The notes under the pieces were generated by a model. It saw only the letters and a program-made list of their open reading frames with translations. It had not been told where the DNA came from and ran no database searches. From Mesorhizobium sp. (GTDB lineage Bacteria > Pseudomonadota > Alphaproteobacteria > Rhizobiales > Rhizobiaceae), in contig JAUYMV010000754.1 of NCBI GenBank assembly GCA_030698645.1, positions 1-13,326 of the forward strand: DNA of 13,326 bases. Reading direction: 5' to 3'. Shown piece by piece: positions 1 to 6,044 of the stretch. The translations under genes were made by a program, and so were the position numbers. Positions within the stretch are counted from its first letter, which is position 1; each line of letters begins with the position of its first letter.

Positions 1-267
1 GCCTTCGCCGATGCCGCCAGCCGACGGAAGCGTCTCGAGAGCGCCGGGCGTGTAGCCGTTGGCCGCGATCTGGTACCAGACATAGCCCGAGATCTTCAGG
101 CAGGTCTCGGTGCCGGGGATGTAGAAGAAGCCCGCGCCGTAGGCATCGCAGATGCGGACGTATTCGACGGGCTCGGGCTCGGGCGCCATGACGGCGTCGG
201 CAGCGCGGGCGCCGGTGACTGCGACAAGTGCCGCAGCCGAGCCGATAAGCAGGCTCTTGATGTTCAT
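1..267 (-). CDS. Alphaproteobacterial porin (Omp2/RopA-type), 5' part only
   Basis: Outer-membrane general-diffusion porin; only the first 89 codons lie inside the window and the gene runs off the left edge. The start is ATG at 267, preceded by a clear GGAGG ribosome site about 7 bases upstream. The visible protein has a signal peptide ending in the motif ARA, about residue 22. An acidic-proline stretch (APEPEPVEY) and the family block [17 protein letters not shown] follow, with two cysteines at residues 40 and 56 that may form a disulfide. It is the mirror image of the porin starting at 1518. The two proteins are nearly identical through residue 84 and then differ by a one-residue indel (GGIGEG here, GGVAGEG there). 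Family assignment is firm; the strand context is divergent from the tRNA and the second porin. Confidence 0.93.
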   Translation of the reverse strand, partial: MNIKSLLIGSAAALVAVTGARAADAVMAPEPEPVEYVRICDAYGAGFFYIPGTETCLKISGYVWYQIAANGYTPGALETLPSAGGIGEG

Positions 268-285
268 TTTCTGACCTCCAGTCAA
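1..285. repeat. Left arm of a ~285-bp inverted repeat (porin 5' ends)
   Basis: Read on the minus strand, this stretch matches 1500-1787 on the plus strand with only about a dozen scattered differences and a 3-base indel. The match begins 18 bases before the start codon (TTGACTGGAGGTCAG...) and stops abruptly upstream of that. Its inner part includes a block of about 78 identical bases covering codons 59-84. The true left limit cannot be seen because the window ends inside the repeat. Confidence 0.9.
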
Positions 286-500
286 AGTTGCAAAACGGGT
301 CTGGGTCTTAATTGCTGAAGGACAGCGTTCCCTGCCCCATCCCCAATCGAGAAAAAGTGCCACCCGAGGGCGCTGCTTCTTCCAGAGCGACACTTACCGA
401 TGGATTCGCCCACTGCAATCGCCAACTTGGCCGTGCCGGGTTGCGCACACCGCTATGCCCCATTCCTGTTGCACAAATGACACGATTTGGCGCCGCCCAT

Positions 501-519
501 TAAGGTCTGATCAACCTTA
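501..519. repeat. Inverted repeat TAAGGT-N7-ACCTTA
   Basis: Six-base arms (501-506 and 514-519) surround a 7-base centre that itself contains TGATCA. It lies about 230 bases upstream of the left porin start. It has the size of a dimeric regulator site, but no regulator can be named from it. Confidence 0.4.
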
Positions 520-576
520 CGGCACCGATCCAGCTCCGGCAGCTGCGGCGCCACGCGAATCCCGGGACGAATAAGA

Positions 577-592
577 CGATTCTGCAGAATCG
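577..592. repeat. Perfect 16-bp palindrome CGATTCTGCAGAATCG
   Basis: The sequence is fully self-complementary with no spacer. It lies in the non-coding region between the left porin and the tRNA, about 310 bases upstream of the porin start. It could be an operator or a recombination-related site; nothing in the window decides which. Confidence 0.5.
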
Positions 593-751
593 GACGGACA
601 GCTGCCCGATTGCGACCAATCCAGTGGATCGGCATCCGAAGGTCGCGGCCGCCGGCCGGGCCAATGCGGCGATCCTGGAGGAGAAAGCGGGAGCGTTCCT
701 ATATATAGAGAGATCGGCGCCAGCGATTTTCGCCGACATCCGAATGCGTTG

Positions 752-780
752 TTGATTGTGGCGGTTGTTTTCTCTATCGG
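752..780 (+). promoter_or_regulatory. Candidate sigma-70 promoter of tRNA-Ser
   Basis: TTGATT (752-757), a 17-base spacer and TATCGG (775-780) sit directly upstream of the tRNA, which starts ten bases after the -10 hexamer. Spacing is ideal, but the -10 match is only partial. The predicted leader would be just a few bases long. Confidence 0.35.
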
Positions 781-789
781 GAGGACACC

Positions 790-880
790 GGAGAGGTGGC
801 CGAGTGGTCGAAGGCGCTCCCCTGCTAAGGGAGTAGAGGTCAAAAGCTTCTCGTGGGTTCGAATCCCATCCTCTCCGCCA
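790..880 (+). tRNA. trnS(gcu): tRNA-Ser, anticodon GCT
   Basis: Serine tRNA reading AGC/AGU codons. The acceptor stem GGAGAGG (790-796) pairs exactly with CCTCTCC (870-876), followed by the discriminator G877 and an encoded CCA (878-880). The D-arm has the usual GGCCGAGTGGTCGAAGGC pattern. The anticodon stem CTCCC/GGGAG (817-821 and 829-833) closes the loop CTGCTAA, with anticodon GCT at 824-826. The long variable arm typical of class II tRNAs lies between the anticodon and T arms, and the T loop reads GTTCGAATC. It stands alone between two divergent porin genes. tRNA 3' ends are common integration sites, but no second copy of this 3' end was seen in the window. Confidence 0.97.
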
Positions 881-922
881 TATATCAACCCATTGAATGA
901 AAACGGTTCTTGCGGATCCCGG

Positions 923-961
923 CTGGACGGCGGCAGCGGTTCGGCCGGAAGCGCCGTCCAG
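923..961 (+). terminator. Hairpin downstream of tRNA-Ser, possible transcript end
   Basis: CTGGACGGCG (923-932) pairs perfectly with CGCCGTCCAG (952-961), with a small inner CGG/CCG stem in the 19-base interior. It begins 42 bases after the tRNA. There is no T-run after it, so it is not a classic intrinsic terminator. It may be a processing or stop structure for the tRNA transcript, or unrelated. Confidence 0.3.
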
Positions 962-1373
962 GCCGCCTCACAGACGGGCGCGCAACGGCCCCATGCGTGG
1001 AATGGTCGGCCGGTCGGGCCGTCCTTCCGTCCTGGCGATCTCCCGGCGCCGACAGGCCGTCCGGTTTCCCCGCCGCGCCGTTCCCCGTTCTCCTGACGCC
1101 CGATAACCGAATCCCGCGACCGCCGGTTTTCCCGATGGCAGCGAGACCGCCTGGTCCGATCTCCCCGGCATCGGCATGCAAATGCAAATGCGAGCAGGCT
1201 CCGCAAAGGTTGGAATACATGGTCTTGCGTGGAGCAAACTCATGCGATGGACCTCGGATGCGTAAGCGCGCAACCGTCGAACCGGTGCATCCGCCCCGCC
1301 CGGTTTGATCGAAGGCCGCTACGCAAAGTCCTGCATGTCGGTAATTCAAAGATGCGATCCAGAACCAAGTTCC

Positions 1374-1390
1374 CCGAACGAATCGTTCGG
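1374..1390. repeat. 17-bp palindrome upstream of second porin
   Basis: CCGAACGA-A-TCGTTCGG has perfect 8-base arms around a single central base. It lies 127 bases upstream of the porin start, in the likely promoter region. Its size and symmetry suit a dimeric repressor or activator site. No equivalent was seen upstream of the other two porins. Confidence 0.5.
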
Positions 1391-1499
1391 AATCAATATC
1401 TTGGGGCCGATTTTCTTGCTGTCGTTTTCGCATTTGGCCAAGCAATGCCTGGTCGCATGGACAAGCTTATCTGCGTTTCCGCGAAGCAGATGGTACACA

Positions 1500-1787
1500 T
1501 TGACTGGAGGTCAGAAAATGAACATCAAGAGCCTGCTCCTTGGCTCGGCTGCGGCCCTCGTCGCAGTCACCGGCGCCCGTGCAGCCGACGCCGTCATGGC
1601 GCCTGAGCCCGAGCCCGTCGAATACGTCCGCATCTGCGATGCATACGGCGCGGGCTTCTTCTACATCCCCGGCACCGAGACCTGCCTGAAGATTTCGGGC
1701 TATGTCTGGTACCAGATCGCGGCCAACGGCTACACGCCCGGCGCTCTCGAGACGCTTCCGTCGGCTGGCGGCGTTGCCGGCGAAGGC
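1500..1787. repeat. Right arm of the porin inverted repeat
   Basis: This is the partner of 1-285 in opposite orientation. The first 38 bases (from TTGACT through the eighth base of codon 7) are identical in both arms. Within them TGAC-TGGAG-GTCA places the ribosome site in the loop of a 4-bp stem. Identity breaks off immediately upstream, so the two porins have unrelated promoter regions. Confidence 0.9.
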
Positions 1788-2705
1788 TGGTACAAGACGG
1801 TTCGTGCCCGCGTGAACTTCGACGCGCGCTCCGAGACCGAATGGGGCACGCTGCGCTCCTACATCCGCTTCCAGGCGTCCTGGAACGGCGTTGGCGACGG
1901 CCCGGTCGCGGCTGACCAGGCTTACATCGAGCTCGGCGGCTTCAAGATGGGCTACTCGGAATCCTTCTGGGCAGACTCCGGCAATGGCGGTCCTTCGAAC
2001 TACGGCTCGCACTCCTGGACCGGCATGTATTACGGCTATCAGCAGCGCGCCCTCATGGGCTACCGCTTCGAGTCGAACGGCTTCTTCGGCGCGATCTCGC
2101 TCGAAGACGACAACCTGGCCGGCGAGGGTTACATGCCCGACGTCGTCGCCAAGATCGGCTATGCCGGCGGCTGGGGCGCTGTCTGGGTAAAGGTCGCCTA
2201 CGACGAGAGCTTTGACGGCACGAACTACAACGTGAACCCGAACCTCGGCGTTGTCGGCGTCAGCGACGGCGGCTTTGCTGCCCAGCTCGGTGCGCAGTTC
2301 AACATCCCGAACATGCCCGGCTCGTCGCTGCGCGTGATCGGCTTCTGGGCTGACGGCGCGAATGCCTTCAACGCTGGCGGCCCGTCCATCATCGGCACTG
2401 GCGGCACTTCGCTCTACGGCGGTTCCGAGTGGTCGATCCTGGCTTCGTACAACCAGCAGTTCAGCTCGACCCTGGGCGCCTCGGTTGCGTTCCAGTGGTT
2501 CAACAACCTCTACTCCGCCGGCACCGATCTCACCCGCGGCAACGACGCCTGGGCGGCGGAAGTGTCCGTGGTCTGGGTTCCGGTCACGAACTTCGAAGTG
2601 CGCGCCGAACTGCGTTACGACGACGTCGCGGCCAACCCGGCCTACGTCCATGCCGATCCGGACGGCACGGTCTCGGGCTTCCTGCGCTTCACGCGCTACT
2701 TCTAG
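1518..2705 (+). CDS. Alphaproteobacterial porin (Omp2/RopA-type), complete
   Basis: A 395-residue outer-membrane porin that should form a trimeric 16-stranded barrel for diffusion of small hydrophilic solutes, as known for this family. ATG 1518 is chosen because GGAGG lies just upstream, the protein then begins with a proper signal peptide (cleavage near ARA, residue 22), and this start matches both paralogues. The same frame is open further upstream, but that extension has no ribosome site. Visible features are Cys40 and Cys56 around [17 protein letters not shown], the block RVNFDARSETEWGTLRSYIR, the constriction-loop region ADQAYIELGG, and a C-terminal FTRYF ending in the aromatic residue needed for barrel assembly. 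The N-terminal 84 residues are nearly identical to the divergent porin at 1-267. A hairpin terminator follows. Confidence 0.96.
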   Translation: MNIKSLLLGSAAALVAVTGARAADAVMAPEPEPVEYVRICDAYGAGFFYIPGTETCLKISGYVWYQIAANGYTPGALETLPSAGGVAGEGWYKTVRARVNFDARSETEWGTLRSYIRFQASWNGVGDGPVAADQAYIELGGFKMGYSESFWADSGNGGPSNYGSHSWTGMYYGYQQRALMGYRFESNGFFGAISLEDDNLAGEGYMPDVVAKIGYAGGWGAVWVKVAYDESFDGTNYNVNPNLGVVGVSDGGFAAQLGAQFNIPNMPGSSLRVIGFWADGANAFNAGGPSIIGTGGTSLYGGSEWSILASYNQQFSSTLGASVAFQWFNNLYSAGTDLTRGNDAWAAEVSVVWVPVTNFEVRAELRYDDVAANPAYVHADPDGTVSGFLRFTRYF

Positions 2706-2723
2706 TCAGCTCTTCGTCTGACT
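2704..2723 (+). other. Short 3'-UTR hairpin shared with the third porin
   Basis: AGTCAG (2704-2709) pairs with CTGACT (2718-2723) around an 8-base loop, starting inside the stop codon. The same element with nearly the same loop follows the porin ending at 11733. It is conserved despite divergent flanks, so it may be a functional RNA element or simply inherited from the ancestral gene. Confidence 0.45.
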
Positions 2724-2731
2724 TCCGGTTC

Positions 2732-2762
2732 CGGCCCGCAATCCATGTGATTGCGGGCCGTT
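2732..2762 (+). terminator. Hairpin terminator of second porin
   Basis: A perfect 12-bp stem, CGGCCCGCAATC (2732-2743) with GATTGCGGGCCG (2749-2760), closes a 5-base loop 27 bases after the porin stop codon. Only two T residues follow directly, so termination may be less efficient than at the third porin. Confidence 0.7.
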
Positions 2763-2788
2763 GCCACAGGTAAGCATTTCTGTATAGA
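2761..2788 (+). promoter_or_regulatory. Candidate promoter of the recombinase gene
   Basis: TTGCCA (2761-2766), a 16-base spacer and TATAGA (2783-2788) begin right at the end of the porin terminator hairpin. The predicted transcript would carry a leader of about 100 bases, AT-richer than the surroundings, before the GTG start at 2897. Confidence 0.35.
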
Positions 2789-2896
2789 CACGCATTGTCG
2801 GTGAAAAACCCGATTTTGTAGTGCCAAGAATTTGTTGAGGGGCAGGTTTCTTTCCACTTCGTTCTTTCGAGCCAGAGTAAATTTGGCCTGAAAACT

Positions 2897-3838
2897 GTGG
2901 GAATACATGAAGTGACGCATGGTAATGTTCATATAGGCGTAGATTCGGGGTTTGCGCCCCTGGGTCCGGGTTACAACGTCACCTACGCATCCACGAGCGG
3001 CAGGGCTGAGAAGCTTGCCCAGGCGATCACGCTAGGGTCGCTCTTCGACCGCTATGCCGGTACGCTGTGGGAAAATGGCAAGCACAAATACAACGTTGCC
3101 TCCTTCATTCACGAGATCGACGGGATCTTGCCCCGCGTTCCCTTCGAGACCTTCTCGCAGGCGACGTTCGACGATGTGGTTGGTGTGCTCCGCGACCGCG
3201 GCAACAGCAACGCCACCATCAATCGCAAGATCGCCGCGCTATCGAAATTGCTGCGCAAGGCGCTGCGGATGGGCGACATCCACAGCCTGCCCGAATTCAA
3301 GCGACAAAAAGAACGCGCCGGCCGCATCCGTTTTCTCGAAGCGGACGAGGAAGACAAGCTTTTCGCGGCGATTCGCGCCCGCTCGGAATCCTACTATCTG
3401 CTGTCGGTTTTCCTGGTCGACACCGGCGCCCGTCTCGGCGAGGCAATCGATCTGCACTGGAACGACCTGAACAAGGATCGGGCGACCTTCTGGCTGACCA
3501 AGTCGGGGCGCAGCCGCTCCGTGCCGCTGACCGCGCGTGCCGTGCAGGCGGCGCGCGTGCGCGACGGCAGACGGCGCGGGCCATTCAACGACATCGTGCA
3601 GTACAAGTTCCGCGCCGTGTGGAATGAGGCGAAGGAAGAGGTCGGCCTCGGCTCGGACGATCAGGTGGTGCCGCATATCCTGCGCCACACCTGCGCTTCG
3701 CGCCTGGTGCGCGGCGGCGTCGACATTCGACGCGTGCAGATGTGGCTCGGCCACCAGACGCTGCAGATGACGATGCGCTACGCGCATCTTGCCACCAACG
3801 ACCTCGACATGTGCGTCCCGATTCTCGAACGCCGCTAG
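2897..3838 (+). CDS. Tyrosine recombinase / integrase
   Basis: A 313-residue site-specific recombinase of the lambda-integrase superfamily. An N-terminal SAM-like core-binding domain spans about residues 46-125 (SLFDRYAGTLW..., NATINRKIAALSKLLRKAL). The catalytic domain spans about 145-300 and has every expected residue: Arg179 in TGARLGE, Lys202 in the TKSGRSRSVPL hairpin, His260 and Arg263 in HILRHTCASRL, His286 in WLGHQ and the nucleophile Tyr295 in MRYAHL. It should therefore be active. GTG 2897 is the first usable start in a frame open from 2822, but its ribosome site is weak; GTG 2912 is an alternative. The gene follows a porin terminator and converges on tonB with an 8-bp gap. No excisionase, phage gene or repeated attachment site is visible, so it may be an island remnant or a stand-alone recombinase. 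Its target site is unknown. Confidence 0.9.
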   Translation: MGIHEVTHGNVHIGVDSGFAPLGPGYNVTYASTSGRAEKLAQAITLGSLFDRYAGTLWENGKHKYNVASFIHEIDGILPRVPFETFSQATFDDVVGVLRDRGNSNATINRKIAALSKLLRKALRMGDIHSLPEFKRQKERAGRIRFLEADEEDKLFAAIRARSESYYLLSVFLVDTGARLGEAIDLHWNDLNKDRATFWLTKSGRSRSVPLTARAVQAARVRDGRRRGPFNDIVQYKFRAVWNEAKEEVGLGSDDQVVPHILRHTCASRLVRGGVDIRRVQMWLGHQTLQMTMRYAHLATNDLDMCVPILERR

Positions 3839-3846
3839 CCAGCCGT

Positions 3847-5256
3847 TCAGCCGTCGAAGCGCAGCGTGAAGGAGATGCTGAGCGCCTTGCCGCCCAATCC
3901 CTCGGGCGGACGCGGGTAGGGCGAGGCGCGGCGCGCCGTGGCGATGGCCTCCTTGTCGAGCACCGCGTGGCCGGACCCCGCCGCCACGCGGGCACCCGAG
4001 AGCCTGCCCGCGCGGTCGATGGTGATGGACACTTTCACCGCGCCCCTTGTCCCGTTTCGCGCCGCCTCCTGCGGGTAACGCTTGAAGCGCTGCACATGGC
4101 CGACGATCTTGCGCGAGTATTGCGCCTGAGCGCCCGCCGAGGCGCCTGACGCCGCCGCGTTGCCGGCGATGCTTGCCGTCGTGCCCGGCGTCCGGTCGCG
4201 CGACGGCTCGGGTCGGGCATTCGTATCCGCTGGCGCGGCATCGGCTTTCGGTTTGGCCGGCCTTGCTTTCGTCTCCTTGTCTTTCATCGCGGTCTTGTCG
4301 GAAACCGGTTTGGCGGGCTTCATCGCAACCTGCGCCGTCCGAACCAATGTCTGGGCAACCGGTTTCGCGGCGGACCGGACGCCGGCATCGACGGGTTCGG
4401 ACCGCAACGGGATGGCCGGTGGAGACGCCAGCGCCGCCAGGTTCTCCATCGCTGGCAGTTCGATCGCCGGCGCGGGAGGCGGAAACGCTGGCGGTTCCGA
4501 AAGCGCCTGGACAAATGGTTCGGCGACGAGAATGGGCGGTTGCGCCGCAGGCGCGGTCTCAAAGTTGCGCGGCGGCTGCTCCTGCGAAGTCGCGGCGTTC
4601 TCGGCCGTGCTCGCCTCCGACACAATCGCGGCAGTCGGCGGCACCTCGGGACGGCCCGCCGCGATGTCGGCTTCGGCGAGATCCGTCGCGACTGCATCGT
4701 CCGGCACGTCGACAGGCAAGGCCGCGGTTGTAGCTGCCGCAGGCGCATCGGCTGCCTCGTCGGGGTCGGGCGCGGGAGCTTCCGGATCGAGGCTCATCGC
4801 CTCCGCGGGGTGCTCCTCCACCATCTCGGGTTCGCTCGGAGCGGTTTCCGACCGCGTTTCGGCGGCGTTCCCGGCAACACCGGTCGGCGCCGGCTCGATG
4901 TCGGGCTTGAGGACGATCTCCACCGAAATCGCATCGCTGTCGGCTTCGACGCCGTTCTGCGCCATATGCGCCGCAAAGACGTAGAGCGCGGCGGCATGCA
5001 CGGCCGCGGAAAGGACCATCGCGGCCATCGACCAGGGCGCGCGTTTGCCCGCCACCCGGGCTGACGGCAATGGCGGTGGCGTCAGATCGAGCGGTTCGGC
5101 TGTGTCGGGGACGGTTCCCTGCGGAACGCCCACGGCCGGCGGCGCATCCGCCGCGACATCGGTCGCGTCTGCGTCGCCGCGCAGCAATGGCCAGTCGAAC
5201 GCCGCCGTCCCGAACGGGGCGCCGGTGTTCAGCTTGAGATCCGGCCACACGCTCAT
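3847..5256 (-). CDS. tonB: TonB energy-transducing protein, last gene of the B12 uptake operon
   Basis: A 469-residue TonB that should transmit the proton-motive force from ExbB/ExbD to an outer-membrane receptor. There is an unusually long cytoplasmic leader of about 73 residues. A single transmembrane helix follows at about 74-97, carrying the conserved Ser83/His87 pair (SAAVH). A long low-complexity periplasmic stretch rich in Pro, Ala and Glu comes next, with Lys/Pro-rich segments near 310-340. The TonB C-terminal domain starts near residue 378, with the typical RYPQEA motif at about 393-398 and GAVKVSITIDRAGRL. Its ATG overlaps the btuD stop by four bases (ATGA), so it is probably translated by coupling. 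Sitting at the end of the riboswitch-led operon, it is most likely the dedicated partner of the BtuB receptor here. exbB and exbD are not in the window. Confidence 0.9.
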   Translation of the reverse strand: MSVWPDLKLNTGAPFGTAAFDWPLLRGDADATDVAADAPPAVGVPQGTVPDTAEPLDLTPPPLPSARVAGKRAPWSMAAMVLSAAVHAAALYVFAAHMAQNGVEADSDAISVEIVLKPDIEPAPTGVAGNAAETRSETAPSEPEMVEEHPAEAMSLDPEAPAPDPDEAADAPAAATTAALPVDVPDDAVATDLAEADIAAGRPEVPPTAAIVSEASTAENAATSQEQPPRNFETAPAAQPPILVAEPFVQALSEPPAFPPPAPAIELPAMENLAALASPPAIPLRSEPVDAGVRSAAKPVAQTLVRTAQVAMKPAKPVSDKTAMKDKETKARPAKPKADAAPADTNARPEPSRDRTPGTTASIAGNAAASGASAGAQAQYSRKIVGHVQRFKRYPQEAARNGTRGAVKVSITIDRAGRLSGARVAAGSGHAVLDKEAIATARRASPYPRPPEGLGGKALSISFTLRFDG

Positions 5257-6044
5257 TCCGCGCCCCCGGCGGCGGCCGCCGAAAGGGCGAGCGGGGCGAG
5301 GATCAGCCCTTGGTCGTCATGCGCGACATGCGCGGTGATGCCATAGACGTCGCGCAGCAAGGCGGCGCCGAGGACACCGCCCGGCGCGCCTTCCGCCGCG
5401 ATTTGTCCACGGTCCAGCACGATGACCCGGTCGCACCAGCGCGCCGCGAGCGTCAGGTCGTGCAGCGACACGAGCACCGTGCGCCGGCGACCGGCGAGGA
5501 TGCGGAACGCCGCCATCATGGCGATCTGGTGCGCCGGATCGAGGCCCGCGGCAGGTTCGTCGGCAATCAGCAGCGGCGTGTCCTGGGCGACGGCGCGCGC
5601 GGCGAGCACGCGCGCCTGCTCCCCTCCCGAGAGTTCGGTCGCGGGCCGGCCGGCGAGATGGGCGACGTCCATGAGGCGCATGGCCTCGTCGCAAATCGCG
5701 ACATCCGCATCCGACGGGCGCGTGCCGTAGGGACGCCACGGCATGCGGCCGAGCAGGACGATGTCGCGGACCACCAGCGGCCAGCCGATGATGCGCGCCT
5801 GCGGCAGATAGGCGACGCGGCGCGCTCGTTCGCGTTCCGCCATCGCCACGAGATCGGCGCCATCGCCGCGGATCGCACCCGTGCAGCCGACCAGCCCCGC
5901 CAGCGCGCGCATCAGCGTCGACTTGCCGGCGCCATTGGGGCCGAGGAGGCCGACCACTTCGCCTGGCGCCAGCGACAGCGTGACCGGGCCGAGCACCTTC
6001 CGGCCGGCGAGCGTGACAGCGACGTCATGCGCGTCAAGCCGCAT
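5253..6044 (-). CDS. btuD: Cobalamin ABC transporter ATPase
   Basis: A 263-residue cytoplasmic ATPase that should power corrinoid import through BtuC. Visible motifs in order are Walker A GPNGAGKST (35-43), the Q-loop YLPQ (79-82), the signature LSGGEQ (138-143), Walker B LLIADEP (158-164) with Glu163 as catalytic base, the D-loop AGLDP, and the H-loop His195 in SLHD. The FecE/BtuD/HmuV subfamily is indicated by length and by the DIVLLGRMPWRP segment after the Q-loop. The frame is open far upstream, but ATG 6044 is chosen because it gives the normal family N-terminus and overlaps the btuC stop as TGATG. Haem or siderophore specificity cannot be excluded from the protein alone; the cobalamin riboswitch and the BtuB-like receptor upstream support B12. 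Confidence 0.93.
   Translation of the reverse strand: MRLDAHDVAVTLAGRKVLGPVTLSLAPGEVVGLLGPNGAGKSTLMRALAGLVGCTGAIRGDGADLVAMAERERARRVAYLPQARIIGWPLVVRDIVLLGRMPWRPYGTRPSDADVAICDEAMRLMDVAHLAGRPATELSGGEQARVLAARAVAQDTPLLIADEPAAGLDPAHQIAMMAAFRILAGRRRTVLVSLHDLTLAARWCDRVIVLDRGQIAAEGAPGGVLGAALLRDVYGITAHVAHDDQGLILAPLALSAAAAGGAE

Larger units (their letters stand above)
286..789. other. Non-coding spacer between left porin and tRNA-Ser
   Basis: About 500 bases with no convincing gene. Open frames here lack plausible ribosome sites, homologous motifs or sensible composition, and one antisense frame runs straight through the tRNA. The stretch must hold the promoter of the left porin, but no clear -35/-10 pair was found for it. 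It contains an interrupted inverted repeat (501-519), a perfect 16-bp palindrome (577-592) and an AT-rich self-complementary CTATATATAG at 699-708. Confidence 0.6.
881..1499. other. Non-coding spacer between tRNA-Ser and second porin
   Basis: About 620 bases with no supportable gene; the frames present are GC-rich chance openings. It holds a 10-bp hairpin soon after the tRNA (923-961), a short hexamer tandem ATGCAA-ATGCAA-ATGC at 1176-1191 and a 17-base palindrome at 1374-1390. The last 130 bases are less GC-rich and presumably carry the promoter of the second porin, but no clear -35/-10 pair was found. Confidence 0.6.

Noticed and set aside
699..708. CTATATATAG as a TATA-like promoter element
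   Set aside because: No -35 hexamer lies at the right distance on either strand, and it is too far from both the tRNA and the porin to be their obvious promoter.
790..880. Integrated island bounded by a duplicated tRNA-Ser 3' end
   Set aside because: No second copy of the tRNA 3' end was found by reading the rest of the window, so no attachment-site pair can be claimed here.
1176..1191. Tandem hexamer ATGCAA as a repeat array or CRISPR-like element
   Set aside because: Only 2.7 copies of six bases, with no longer repeat or spacer pattern; no CRISPR array is present in the window.
517..1206. 229-codon minus-strand frame and 115-codon plus-strand frame in the porin spacer
   Set aside because: Both run through the tRNA-Ser gene and have no motifs or ribosome site, so they are chance openings.
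1305..1517. Upstream in-frame extension of the second porin (and 10465-10551 for the third)
   Set aside because: The extensions precede a strong ribosome site and a canonical signal peptide, and are not conserved between the paralogues.
1467..2651. Long antisense open frame (394 codons) inside the second porin, and a similar one (10528-11490) in the third
   Set aside because: They are exact shadows of strongly supported porin genes in GC-rich DNA, with no family motif and no ribosome site.
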